Source of the DNA: Deroplatys truncata
Lineage: Eukaryota; Arthropoda; Insecta; Mantodea; Mantidae
NCBI GenBank assembly: GCA_030765065.1
Contig: CM060984.1
Coordinates: 99,801,488-99,865,487, forward strand
DNA: 64,000 nt
Direction: 5' to 3'
Below, piece after piece: positions 31,911 to 42,830 of the stretch. The notes below the pieces were generated by a model. The model saw only the letters and a program-made list of their open reading frames with translations, ran no database searches and had not been told where the DNA came from. The translations under genes were made by a program, and so were the position numbers. Every line of letters starts with the position of its first letter. The first letter of the stretch is position 1.

Positions 31911-32383
31911 AAGGGGACACCTCACAACTTCGACCTACATAGACACATTGTAGCTACTACCCTGAGGAGAAAGGGATGAAGTGAAGGAACCACAGGAGGC
32001 TACAGACTGCAGGCAAACAGGCCACAGAGACGCGTGGGAGTTCTTAACAGTTGCAGGTTCGAGGACGCGTCCCACGCTGGAGCTGCCTAGAAAGAACAAT
32101 GAACGCCTCGTCGACCAAGCAATCTTCTAGTGTCCAGGAAGTATTCTGTCCTTTTAGCTACCATCCACAAAACCTAGAGTACAAGTGAAAGATGAGAAGG
32201 AAACGGAATGAAAGGGAAATGATGGAAAGGTAATTGTGGTAGGTGAGAAATCAACCCAGCATTCGCCTACCGACCAGGGAAAACCACGAAAAACCCAGTC
32301 AGTGTGGGTGGTCTACTGGAATCGAACCTAGTACCTCAAGAATGTGATCCTTACAAATTTGCACGGAGCCATTCTCGCTCGGT
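31911..32383 (-). mobile_element. SINE-C (about 480 bp, tRNA-headed), minus strand
   Basis: The tRNA-like head is at the right (reversed B box GGAATCGAACC near 32320). The body includes GGGAAAACCACGAAAAACCC and, further left, GAAGGAACCACAGGAGGCTA, GCCACAGAGACGCG and GGGGACACCTC. The same order recurs at 38335-38826. The first part of the body resembles SINE-A (exchange of the CCGGTTTTTCGTGG block). Confidence 0.78.
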
Positions 32384-32736
32384 GATTAAAAACTTATTTT
32401 GCTATCCACGTTAGGTTAATTACTACATGTTTTATCTGAAAATGATTACAAATTTAGTAATAAGACAGACAGCATACTGAAATAACGTTCAAAATTTACC
32501 GAGAGCACGGAGAAATAAATTCAGAGGACGTAGTCATGGTGGTGAAAGCTGCTCTTCTATGGTCGCAGTAACAGTTCTTTCGAAGAAAAACAATAGGGTA
32601 TCGGAAACTTTCAATTAAAATCTCTCAGATGACGCACATAATCTGGAAAATGTAATCATATTGCAGGGAATATTTCGAAAGGACTAGGCTACTTAAAACA
32701 TTACTTTATACAAATTGTACACGTAAGCTTTGCACT
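32384..32736. other. Intronic spacer, nothing recognised
   Basis: No repeat or gene feature recognised. Confidence 0.3.
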
Positions 32737-33572
32737 TTTTTACTTTCTCTATTACGTATAGTAAGTAGGGGAAGTATGGTATTCCAGCTAAAAATTCGAT
32801 ACCGAAATTTCACCGGAAATACATGTTTTGAGGCCCCTGAATAAAAAAAAAGCATTTTTGGAAATATGTCCGTGTGTGTCTGTGTGTCTGTGAACATCAT
32901 AACTCACAAACGAACAGTCGGATAACACCAAACTGGGTATTTAGGTTCAGTATCTTTCACAGATGCGACACGAAAGTTTTCAAGAAAATTCCCCCACCTC
33001 AGATTACCCTTTACATGGAACATTTTTCGAAAATTTTAATTTTCTCAAAAATGGCTATAACGATTTTGATTAGAGTATCATGTTTAAGACATTTTTATAG
33101 CAAATAAAATACTTATCTTGAATTTTCTGAGAATGTCTTCAAAAGTATTCTTCATTGTGAACGACTTTTGCATAACTGGTAAACCATAAGAGATAGAAAA
33201 ACTTTTACTACACAAAAAATGTAGATCGCGTTAAAATACACAATTTATGTCATTTTTTTGTTGAGTGAACCATTTTCAAGATAGTGCTTGTAATTCCCTT
33301 AAATTTTCCAATACTTCTAGTTTTTCTCAAATTCGCTATTCATTTTTTTGTCCTGGTAACGCAAAGAGAATGGAATACTCACATAGCAACCAGCTCTTAA
33401 AATATTTGACTATCGCTTAAAGCCTACCAATTCCCCTTGTATCTACAAGAAAATTAGCAATAAGATTAACATCTCGATATCTCTATTAACACGAAGCATA
33501 TGGAGAATAAGCGTTTGTAAAAATACTTTGTACAAGAGTAGAGAAAGTCATGTGAGTGTAGCACATCAGATT
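32737..33572 (-). mobile_element. TCTGATG-family element, minus strand
   Basis: Nearly complete copy from TACTTTCTCTATTACGTATA to GTGTAGCACATCAGA. The microsatellite is short (GTGTGTGTCTGTGTGTCTGT). Confidence 0.9.
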
Positions 33573-33582
33573 TTTTAAATTA

Positions 33583-33845
33583 AGTTTCTCTCTATAGCTT
33601 ACGGTTACCTACTTATAAAAAGTTATTCAGGGTATAACCGCAATGTAGGGGACTTCAGACATTTTTCACTGAAAATTCAATAAACGTTGTATTTGTTATG
33701 TCGAATGTGTGTTATTTTAACCAAAATTGTCACACAAATTTTTGAGAAATAAAAGAAATAACGACTTATCCACTATTCGGGTATTCGGGATAGGGGAAAT
33801 GTCGCGAAAAACTTTTATCCGACTTTTTCATTTTTGAGGTATGCT

Positions 33846-33908
<63 letters not shown>

Positions 33909-33975
33909 AAACACACACGGACACATTTTTTTATAAAAATGCCTTTCTTGAATTCAGGACTTCAAAACATGTATA
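33583..33975 (+). mobile_element. TCTGATG-family fragment with CT/CA microsatellite, plus strand
   Basis: Only the middle-to-3' part is present (CTTACGGTTACCTACTTATA through TTTTTGAGGTATGCTGTTC). The microsatellite here is an uninterrupted (CT)n of about 37 bp followed by (CA)n of about 24 bp at 33847-33908, an unusual variant. Confidence 0.65.
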
Positions 33976-34724
33976 TTCGCGGATTTAATCATTGGAGTTA
34001 AGGGAAATTCTTGAAAAACTAAGTTACATGTCGTAAATAACAGTTAAAAGTATTTTAGCTGTTCATACAAAAAGGCCACAACCCACTTTTCATTTCAGGA
34101 TCGATCCATAAATATTTGAAAGCACTTTCAGTCAAGGTAGATTATTTCAGTGATACAGTATTTAGCTTATTTCTCATTTGAAGGTATGCGCTAGATAAAT
34201 ATTTTAATGCGGCAGAGTAAAATCACATACCCATCTCTTCCACTCTACCACCATCAAAATAATTACAAAAATACTATTGCGTCAACACAAAAGAAACAAT
34301 GCAATGCTCTTAATTTATTTTACGTCGTTTGAGCTGCGTGTCATATCGCGACGCACCGTTAGGAGATACCTACCTCTTACGGTATGTGGCGGACAGTTAG
34401 CCTTTTAGGTCTCATCCCGTACCATACCAACTTGCTTCTTCACGTGCTCACAGAGGCCTTAGACCTGTATCTCTGCTTCTATACGTGACGGACATATGGC
34501 AGCTTAGAGACGTGTCCACAGAGACCTTAGTGATAGGCAACTGTATCTCTGCTTCTACACGTGCCGGATAGATGACATTAGAGTGCCGTCCAGTCTACCT
34601 GCTTTCATTATCTGTTGATAAATGGCAGATCATTCATTGCACATTTACCAACTATTTTCATTTTTACTATTGCTTTAGAATTAAGGTGAAACTTTGCTTC
34701 ATGGTATTAAATATCCAGTCCGGA
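33976..34724. other. Intronic spacer with a short tandem duplication
   Basis: At 34440-34595 a unit of about 75-80 bp containing TGTATCTCTGCTTCTA and ACGTGxCGGA is present twice in tandem, diverged. Nothing else recognised. Confidence 0.45.
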
Positions 34725-34845
34725 ATTTCCCTTGGCGACTGAGGGAATACGAAAAAATCCCAGTCTGATTGGCCGGCCTATGGTATTTGAACCCTGGACC
34801 TTTCAAATACGGGCCACAGAAGTTACGTTACTACGTAAAAGAGCA
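34725..34845 (-). mobile_element. tRNA-like SINE fragment, minus strand
   Basis: Reversed B-box-like TTTGAACCCTGG at about 34789 with CGAAAAAATCCCAGTC on its 3' side, the arrangement seen after the heads of the other SINEs in this window. Family not certain. Confidence 0.45.
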
Positions 34846-34851
34846 AGTTAA

Positions 34852-34933
34852 GGAGGCCTCAGAGCAAAAATTTCCGGTCTTTCACGCCCAATATAGAAGG
34901 GACGCTAAGAACCATGCAATTAAAGAGCGACCA
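34852..34933 (+). mobile_element. SINE-B 3' fragment, plus strand
   Basis: AGGCCTCAGAGCAAAAATTT, TTTCACGCCCAATATAGAAG and GACGCTAAGAACCATG match the 3' third of SINE-B. An A-run follows at about 34937. Confidence 0.75.
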
Positions 34934-35041
34934 TAAAAAAAAAAAACATTAAACGGCCGGTCCCCCATGGCCGCCCTCGCTAAGATGGCTAACGTTGGTG
35001 CTTCGTAACACAGGAATTAAAATGAAGTAGATGGAAAAAAA

Positions 35042-36876
35042 TCTGAAGTGTTACACTCATCTGAATTTCTCTACCCTTTATCACTTATTAGTGGATATAC
35101 AAACTATTCTTACGAAAGTTTACTTTCCTATTTACTTCATTTTAATCGAGATAAACCTTTGCAGAAATAGCTGCAATGCACATTTTGTTATAGACACAAA
35201 AGAAACAGCAATAACAAGATGTTTAAGAACGGACGCTAAATGCTGGCCTTAAAATTTGCATTCTGTTTCCATGCAATTGCGAGAAACAACTGAATGTCGA
35301 CAGGACTCTAAACGAATGACAATGTATTGAACAATTCGAATATTAATTAGAATATCTCGGAAATGTCTCATGCCTCAAAAAAGCTGTTTGAAATACGTTG
35401 TGTTTTCAAGAGATCTACATTTTCTGTGTAGTATTTTTTGTCTATCGCTTAAGGTTTACCAGTTATGCAGGTTTATGTAAAATTTCTTCCGAATGAGAAC
35501 TACACAGACTGTTCCCAGAAAATTCAAGATATAAATTTTATTTGTCATGTACAATCTTTAATATATAGTATTCTTCAAAATCGTTAGCGCCATTTTTGAG
35601 AAATACAAAATGCCAAAAAATGTTCCATGTAAAAGGTAGTTTTGCCCGGGTGGATTTTCTTGAAAAACTTCGCGTCGCATCTTTGGAAGATATTGAGCTT
35701 AAATACTATGTTTTAATCCTACTTTTCGTTTTTGAGTTATGCTGTTCACAAACACACGAACCTTTTTCAAAACCTCCTTTTTTGGATTCAGGGGCCTCAA
35801 AACCTGTATTTCTACTGACACGACGCAGTTATTAATGAAAGGCATTTGTATGTTGTGTAAAGTCAATTAAAATGTGTTAATTGTAAATGAGAGGAAGAAA
35901 AGGAAAAATGAATAACGTCAAAAGTGAAATACGTTATAAAGAAGGAAACGAAAAATGCTGCATTAGCAACAACAAAAGTATGTAAAATATAATAAATATA
36001 ACAAAAGAGAACATCTGAAGCGAAAAACGTTTTAAAAGGAATTATAATTGTAAATATGTTATCTATATTACTATATGATATATTTAACTTAAAGATATCG
36101 TAAAACTAAATGTATTTATTTCGTTATGGTTAGCAACCAAGCACAGAAAAGTAAAACAACATTCAACTTCTTTGAAGCACTGCTAAACATTTTCTAAAGA
36201 AGAAGACGCTTCATAAAAATTTAAAATCTCATATCGATTCGCAAGGCGAATTATGTTATTGTTTCCATAATGAAAGGGTAAATAGCTAACTGTTGAACTA
36301 CAAAGGCAAGTCAGCAGGCATTATTGTAAAAATGTAATTAGGGAATTCTTATCTGAAAGATATTGTTCATCGTTTAAACACTCGCATTGCCGGTAAAATA
36401 AAACTCACTTTTTTGTGAAATTAAATTATTGCAATTACTATTTAACTGTCTTACTTTACATATACGAAAATACACCCTAGAGAAGAGTCATTTGCTATAA
36501 ACCGAGCTATACGTATTTTAAATAATTTAAAATACAACGGAAAAATAAAATAAAGTACGTATTAACAACATTATCACGCATAACAAACACAGTATATTCC
36601 AACAATAACTGAGTAAAGGAAATTTCCGCCAAGAATCACTTCCACAAAGTCAGGCAGATACGTATACTACCAACTGCTTTAATCAGCGCGGTAAATCAAA
36701 TCAGGCAATTCAAAGTTAGAGCATCCGAGATTACAGATCATCGAGAACTTAAATTCAGAGATCAATCCACCAGCTTCGGAGCTGAGAAAGGCAGGCAAAC
36801 CGCTTCAAATCTCAGTATCGAAGTTCCGGGTGGAATACAATACCTTCTCTACTTAATATGCATGTGGTAGAGAAAG
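35042..36876 (+). mobile_element. TCTGATG-family element interrupted by about 990 bp of unknown DNA
   Basis: The copy starts TCTGAAGTGTTACACTCATC, runs to TGTATTTCTACTGA at about 35818, and resumes at 36811 with ATCTCAGTATCGAAGTTCCG, ending GTAGAGAAAGTAATAA. It belongs to the older subfamily. Confidence 0.8.
35819..36810. other. Unknown AT-rich insertion inside a TCTGATG-family copy
   Basis: This segment of about 990 bp separates two parts that are contiguous in every intact copy. It has no ORF of note, and no clear terminal inverted repeat or target duplication. Ends are approximately CACGACGCAG and AACCGCTTCA. Confidence 0.5.
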
Positions 36877-36945
36877 TAATAAGCTTTAGTAAGAATGGTT
36901 TGTATGCTCACTAATAAATGATTAAGCTAGAGAAAGTCGTAAATT
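36877..36945 (-). mobile_element. TCTGATG-family 5'-end fragment, minus strand
   Basis: GAATGGTTTGTATGCTCACT and GCTAGAGAAAGTCG are the reversed 5' terminus of the old subfamily, directly abutting the preceding plus-strand 3' end. Confidence 0.55.
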
Positions 36946-37126
36946 TGTTTGAAATCGGTCGAAGTTAAGCGTTAGGATACTAAGCCTCCAAATTGAGTTT
37001 GCAGCTGAATATTTCCTAGCTGAGGGTAAAGGCTCTGAAGTTTTGTTTGCTAAAATAATTGCTGCAATGAAATATACGAGTTATTTTCGAAATGCTTTAT
37101 TATCATTCATTACCTTATGCCATACA

Positions 37127-38155
37127 CTATTTTTCCACATAGTCACCACCGTTATTCAGGCACTTGTCGTAACGGGAATGCCTTCGTCAAAGAATGATGC
37201 CGCCTGTGATGAAAGCCAAGTCTGCGCTTCTTGTTTCACATTGTCATCGTCGTTGAAATGTTTTCCACCAAGGAATTTCTTCAGATGAAAAAACAGTTGA
37301 AAATCGATTGGTGCCAAATCCGGACTGTTGGGAGGGTGGTCGAATTGTTCCCAAACAAATGATGCGATCAGAGCTTGAGTTTGTTTGCTGTGTGTGGTCA
37401 GGGCATTGTCATGAACCAAAAGGATTCCACGCAAAAGCCTTTTGTTCTGTATTGCACGATGGAACTTTCGTAGTGTCTCACAATACACGCCTTTGTTGAT
37501 TGTCGCATTCCTGGCGAGGAATTCAACCAGCAAAACACCTTGTCTGTTCCAGAAAACCGTGCACATGAATTTGCGAGTGGACATCGTTCGTTTTTATTTC
37601 TTCTTCACGGGGATGTTGTTTGACTCCACTCCATAGGTTGTTGCTTTGATTCAAGAATGGTGTGAGACACCCATGTCTTTTCACCTATAACGATATGCAT
37701 TAGCAATTCATTGCCTTCCTCACCATATCGCGTGGGAAAAATCATTGCAGCAGCCGTAGCTTGCTCTTCTGCTCATTAGTAAGATTTTTGGCACCCATCC
37801 TAAGCGATCCGTCACAATGTTGTATCGGACTGGCCTTGAAATTTGTGGAAAATACGAGGACAACACTGATATAGTGAAACTTCTGTCCTCCGAATGTTTT
37901 CTTCCACAGCTTGCACCAAATCATCTGTGATCACAAACGGTCGGCCGCTCCGTGGCTCATCACACCTATTTTCACGGCCTTCGTTTTCACGAAAACTGTC
38001 TAACCCACTTCCTCACCATTCCATCACTCATTATTGTTTCCCGATAAGACTCACACAATTGGATGAATGATTGCTGGCGTAACGTTTCTTGCATTCACAA
38101 AACCAATCAATGAATCTGACTTACAGCCGGAGGGTCGTTCGATTGTTTTGAACAT
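37127..38155 (-). pseudogene. mariner (DD34D) transposase pseudogene
   Basis: The minus-strand reading starts at 38155 (MFKTIERPSG) and ends with GGDYVEK and TAG at 37127, 343 codons, almost exactly the normal mariner length of about 345. In order there are LIGFVNARNVTPAIIH in the N-terminal DNA-binding region, WVSHTILESKQQ after the first acidic site, MSTRKFMCTVFW, the second acidic motif VHDNALTTHS and the third HPPNSPDLAPIDF. Thirty-four residues lie between the last two aspartates. The first acidic site reads GEKTW instead of the usual GDETW, so a catalytic residue is lost. Several frameshifts and stops add to this; the longest open part is 37584-37156. No terminal inverted repeats were recognised, and a SINE abuts the N-terminal side. 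It lies in intron 1 of the PRR5-like gene, same strand. Confidence 0.9.
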
Positions 38156-38334
38156 TCCAAAACGCTCTAACAACAGGAAAACACAAAGTGACGATCGCTC
38201 GCAGCTGCATCTGGCTTCCTATTGAATGGAGGAAGTGATCGCGCATGCTTAAAAGCGTGACTGCAGCGCTGCAGTGGCAAAATATTAAAACGGTGTTTAC
38301 TTTAAAACACGACTTGTACATGTACCCTGCGTGG

Positions 38335-38826
38335 GGTAGACAGCGGAGGGGAACACCTCGCGCACTACGAGAAATCTATTTTGACTATTACCCCCAGGAG
38401 GAAGGGAAGAAGTGAAGGAGCCACAGGAGACTACTAGCCACAGTCAGATAGATCACAGAGACGCGCGGAAGTCCCTGCCAGTTGCTGGCCGGAAGACCCG
38501 TCCCACTACTTGAACTGTTCAAAGAGATCGATAAACAAACCGTCGAATTAAGCAGCCCTCTAGCATCCAAGAGGAATACTCTTTCCTTGGAGGAAGCATC
38601 CGCGTCATCTGTCCAGCACCGCTACGCACCACGAGACCTAGAAGCACGACTTAAAGGCGAGAAGGTAACGGAAAGGAGGGAAAGGAAATCGTGGTAGGTG
38701 AGAAACCACCACGACCAGGAAAGGCGACGAAAAACCCAAGGTTAGAGTGGGCGATCGACGGGAATCGAACCCGGGACCTCCCGGGGCCTCACACGTCAGC
38801 GCGGAGCCGACTCACTCAGCACTGTG
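38335..38826 (-). mobile_element. SINE-C, minus strand
   Basis: Second copy of the element at 31911-32383, better preserved. The tRNA-like head has reversed B box GGAATCGAACCCGGGA near 38760. The body holds GGCGACGAAAAACCCAAGG and GAAGGAGCCACAGGAG, ending GGGGAACACCTCGCGC at the left. Confidence 0.82.
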
Positions 38827-39344
38827 TGATACTGTTCTCATAGTTTATCATGTAATTACAACTTCGCCGTGAAACACTGTGGAATTGCAGCCAACTTTCA
38901 ACTGGCCTTGGATCCGCAGTTTTGGATCAACGTTTTACACCTCCTGAAGATTAATCAACTTTTCTATAATATGCACATCAATACTATGAGTTGTATCGTG
39001 TCTTTTTCCTGTAACAATAATTGCGATTGCGATATGACTATTTGTTAAAGTGGCATAAATCAATAAACTAAAAAAATAAATAAATAAATAAAAGCATATC
39101 ATATCTAACAGGTCTTCAAATGAATTAAAACCAGAATTAATTTATCTAGTTCACTCATGTATTAAGTGATCCATACTTGATATAAACGGCTTGAATTTGA
39201 GGCAATTGCGGTACCTAGACGTACAAATGTGTATTTTCAGTGTCGCCAACTGTGTTATCCTTCATTCTGTTAATTTCGAAATTAGTCTTTTTTATTGTTA
39301 ATGGAAATTCAAATAAGGTCTACATTCATAAATGTAAATCAAAT
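38827..39344. other. Intronic spacer, nothing recognised
   Basis: No gene or repeat recognised apart from an AAATAAATAAATAAAT run near 39075. Confidence 0.3.
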
Positions 39345-39920
39345 TTTATCTTCTTCTTCTTCTTCTTCTTCTTCAAAGAATCTCCAACCATCTCTTTCTG
39401 AGTCTGCCTACAGTTCATCCTATCGGACCATGTATACATTAGTGTTGTGTTTTGCATTGTTTCTGTGTTCCTTTCACCGTTGCTGAACATCCTTCAATTT
39501 GTTGTTCATATTAAAAATCTATGTCTAATATCTTCATTTTTATGCAATCCAATTTTGTACAATCTCTTTAAAAATTTCATTCCAGAACCCTGTATGTTAT
39601 TTACCTGCCTTTTAATTAATGCCCAAAATGAACTTCCAGAATAATTTAGGTGAAGCTATGACTTTGCAAAATGTTGTTTTGTTACTTTGCGTACTTTGTT
39701 TCTAAAAGTTCTATTAACTGTTCACATATCTTCTGGAACTTGGATAGTTTATTTTTTATACCATCTCTGTCATAGTTAATGTCATTTCACAAATAGCTGA
39801 AATAGTTGACTGTTCTATTATTTAATTATTAATTATTATTTTCATTTGTTCAGGTTTATTTCCTCGAAACATCATTCCTTTTGTTTTTCCAGTGGGTATT
39901 GCAGATTAATTGTTTTTAAT
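39345..39920 (-). pseudogene. Non-LTR retrotransposon reverse transcriptase C-terminal fragment with GAA tail
   Basis: On the minus strand, in shifting frames, are KTKGMMFRGNKPEQMKI and IIEQ, then NDINYDRDGIKNKLSKFQKI, KMKILDI and, near the end, VGRLRKRWLEIL, followed by a (GAA)n stretch at 39350-39374 seen as TTC on the plus strand. This order (K-x-M-x-F-x-G-K, strand with YLGC, KFxxICG, GRPRKRW) is the thumb and C-terminal region of an endonuclease-type non-LTR element; the simple-repeat tail is its 3' end. It is heavily decayed and 5'-truncated. Confidence 0.62.
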
Positions 39921-41369
39921 ATTAGAAAATATAAACACATTTAAATACCTGTAGTGCAATATTTTAGAAGTAGTATTCACTAGATGTGTCAAATTTTTAT
40001 GTTTATTTATATTTATAAGACAATTATAAGGATACATCTTTTAATTGTTTTATTTTATATTGTTGTATTATACAATGAGGTACAGATTCTTGCAGGATAA
40101 TTTCTGAAGCTTTCATTATATCACTACCAATAAAACAGCTAGTTATGCTCTATTTTTGCGATCCATAATCCACAATTAATAAATAAAGCAGTATAGTATT
40201 AATTTTGGATGAGAATTACTCATCTAGGTTAAAAGCCTTTGAAGTAGAATATCTTTACGTTATTAGCACCACGCTTTGGGCACCAAACTTGAGGTAGTTG
40301 CAGCCCCACGTATGATACAAAGTTTCCGGTGGCCTTCGCCCCACTTTTAAAATAATCAACTTTGTATTTTAATGTTTATTTGAATATTATATATGTATGC
40401 CTCGGCTGCGTCAGTAGTAATTTTTAGAACACGTATCTCTTAGCAGGGGCGGTACGGCTAAAGAATGAAGGCTTACACAAATTTTAATTGTATTTAACTT
40501 CGTTTTATTGATCTTTCACACGATTAAATAACACTTCACTGATGTATCCTACTGTAGAGCTGTGAGATTATTGTTAATTGTACTCTTTAACACGCAAACG
40601 TTATATTATTCACGCCGTAATGGATTCAGTATGTCTCACACTGAATATGTATCGAGTGAACTGCTCGGGAACGCTGCCTGCTAGCGTCTGGCTTTTACCG
40701 CTTAAATTCGTACATTTACCCTATTTTAAGTATCTGATTGGCTAATCCTACTCCAATAAAATACTTCTATTTAACTTAAGTTTTTTCTAGTTGTTGATTG
40801 GCTATTTATAAACTGTTTCAAATGTTGCATTATTGTTCCAAGAATTATTAGTATCTAGCATTATTAAACCTTCTAATTTATTGTTGTCTCAAGGTTACCT
40901 ACTTGTTAGCAACTTTCGGCTTCTACATTGTAATTCTGTTTGCTACGAAGGGTATTTTGCTTCTATTCTCACAACTCCTACATTGTTAAATGACGTAATA
41001 CATTCACATAACATTATTATATATGTACATAATAATATAAACATAATACAATGATTGCTACATACATTTTATATATTATATTATACACATATTGCTCTAA
41101 GGCGGGTTGTTATTAAATTTATATTATATAATTAGACTGATATCATTTTAGTGTTAAAAATACTGCCTCATCTTTACCAATATTCAGAATGTACTCGTAA
41201 TTACGTGGATAGTCCTGATAATACTCATCCCTTCAGAACGCGCGTCATATTGTCCACAGTTATTAACTTTAGTTCCTATATTAACTTTTCCTATCCATCC
41301 CAGATGTACTTATCATTCTTCTTAGAGACAAGGTGTCTTCTAATTAAAATTTCTCATTAAATGCGATTG
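39921..41369. other. AT-rich intronic stretch, nothing recognised with confidence
   Basis: No ORF or known repeat. Sequence around 40260-40760 is less AT-rich and contains GTCTCACACTGAATATG and similar strings that might be old LTR material, but there is no second copy to compare. Confidence 0.3.
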
Positions 41370-42083
41370 TTGTGCTATTAAGCTTTGTTCTCTTTCATGG
41401 CATAAATTGTTTTCTTACGCTGCTGAAGATTCACTTAGGAACCACGCATCTGAGTGCTGCGTTTCGCTTCGATGATATGGCAACACGAAGGAGGGAAATG
41501 GCTTCATACCTTGAAAATCTGTTCCACAGGCCTGGTACAGAAAATACACATATGACAGCTAGAGCCTCACTTGTCTAACTCGTCTAGTGCTAACAAAAGC
41601 TTTAAGTAGTTGTCTTGTGTAAACATTCATTCATTATCTGTTTACCCTCCTCTTATGTAGGACTTACACCCCCCCCAGGACTTACAAGCAGGTGCCTGGG
41701 GTCAGAGGCCCGTCGAGGAGCAGACGCTCATGGATCAGACAGAGCATCCAGGATGGGTGATCAGCCCGATGCCTGGTATGGGATGAAGGAAGTAGATGAA
41801 ACGAAATGTTGGTGAAATGAATGAAAGGAAAGGTGATGAAGTTGGTGGAATGAACGGCGGGGGAAACCGGAGAACCCGGAGAAAACCCGCCCAGACGCCG
41901 CTTCGTCCACCACAAATCCCACATGCAGGTCCCTGGGATTGAACCCGGGCCGCCTCGGTGGGAGGCGAGCGGTCTAACCACTCGGCCACGGCGCAGCCCC
42001 CTTGTGTAAACAGATTCTGAATAAAACTTCCTGCTGTGTGAAAATATTTATACTTACTCATAATTAAGTATCCTTTCCTCAAA
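41370..42083 (+). repeat. Partial 5' LTR of a Ty3/gypsy element, split by a SINE
   Basis: The sequence just left of a primer-binding-site-like TTGGTGAGCCC contains an AATAAAA polyadenylation-type signal at about 42019 and is interrupted at 41614 by a SINE with a perfect target duplication. The left boundary is not defined and no matching 3' LTR was found. Confidence 0.4.
41614..42012 (-). mobile_element. SINE-E (tRNA-Ser/Leu-like head) with perfect 12-bp target duplication
   Basis: The duplication CTTGTGTAAACA occurs at 41614-41625 and 42001-42012. The SINE proper, 41626-42000, reads on the minus strand from GGGCTGCGCCGTGGCCGAGT (A box TGGCCGAGTGG) through B box GGGTTCAATCC to a body with CGGGTTTTCTCCGGGTTCTC, and ends in an AATGAATGAA tail. 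Its size of 375 bp, tRNA head and simple tail are typical. Confidence 0.92.
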
Positions 42084-42103
42084 TTGGTGAGCCCTACACG
42101 AAC
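42084..42103 (+). other. Primer-binding site-like sequence of a Ty3/gypsy element
   Basis: TTGGTGAGCCCTACACGAAC sits between the LTR-like segment and the gag remnant, and resembles the TGGTGACCCCGACGTGA type of tRNA primer site common in insect LTR elements, with several changes. Confidence 0.55.
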
Positions 42104-42159
42104 CATTATTTTTACGTATCTTGGATTTCACTATCTCCTGTTTTATGCGTTCAATGCTG

Positions 42160-42830
42160 ATGAAATGGAGGATCTCCACGAACAAACACGCCAGCTTTAG
42201 GAGATATATAAATTCTACTACAACTGCAGTAGCAACAGTAACACCACTACCAACAGCAGTCTCAGGTTTGTCTATTACCAGGTTAGTAACGGTGTAAGCC
42301 GAGTCAGTGTCAAGCTGCCAGTATTTTGGCTCTATAAAGCAGCAATATGGTTTGCGCAGGCGCTGTTCAGCATCACCAGAATCACCAAATTAGTGCGAAT
42401 ATGCTTACGTGGTGTCACAACAGGACAGCCGTTACGGCTGAAGTGGAGGATATTACCATCACATTCCCATAGCATAATGCATACGTGAACTTACCCACCG
42501 AATTAATACGCCACCTATCCGTATCAGAGGAACAGCATGTGCGGCAATTACTGATGGAAGAGCGGTTCGGGAACTGCAAACCATCCCAGTTCTTGCGATC
42601 ATTCGCAAGGACGTAGGTAAATGACAACCTATACAGCAATTGTGATGTCAGCGCCTATTACAGCAGATTCAGCCTATCCTGCAAAAGCAAGCAAAAATAC
42701 CGCTTGTCCAGGTAATGGCGCTGGTGGGCAAAATTCACTCCGGCCGTCATTCCTGCCAATGTTCCGCCGATATCGCTCCACCAGCTAGCGAGATTAGTGC
42801 ACCCGCACGACGCGTTGATGATCTAGCATA
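42160..42830 (+). pseudogene. Ty3/gypsy Gag pseudogene
   Basis: Fragments in order include SVKLPVFWLYKAAIWFAQA near 42310, ISRI-like ITRITKLV, then RHLSVSEEQHVRQLLMEERF near 42505-42565, and CKPSQFLRSF with VNDN after it. These match the conserved capsid core of insect Ty3/gypsy Gag proteins (LPPFW...WFAQAE, L-S-x-S-E-E-Q-R-V-R-Q-L-L, KPSQFLR). Stops and frameshifts are frequent. No zinc knuckle or protease is readable afterwards. Confidence 0.72.
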
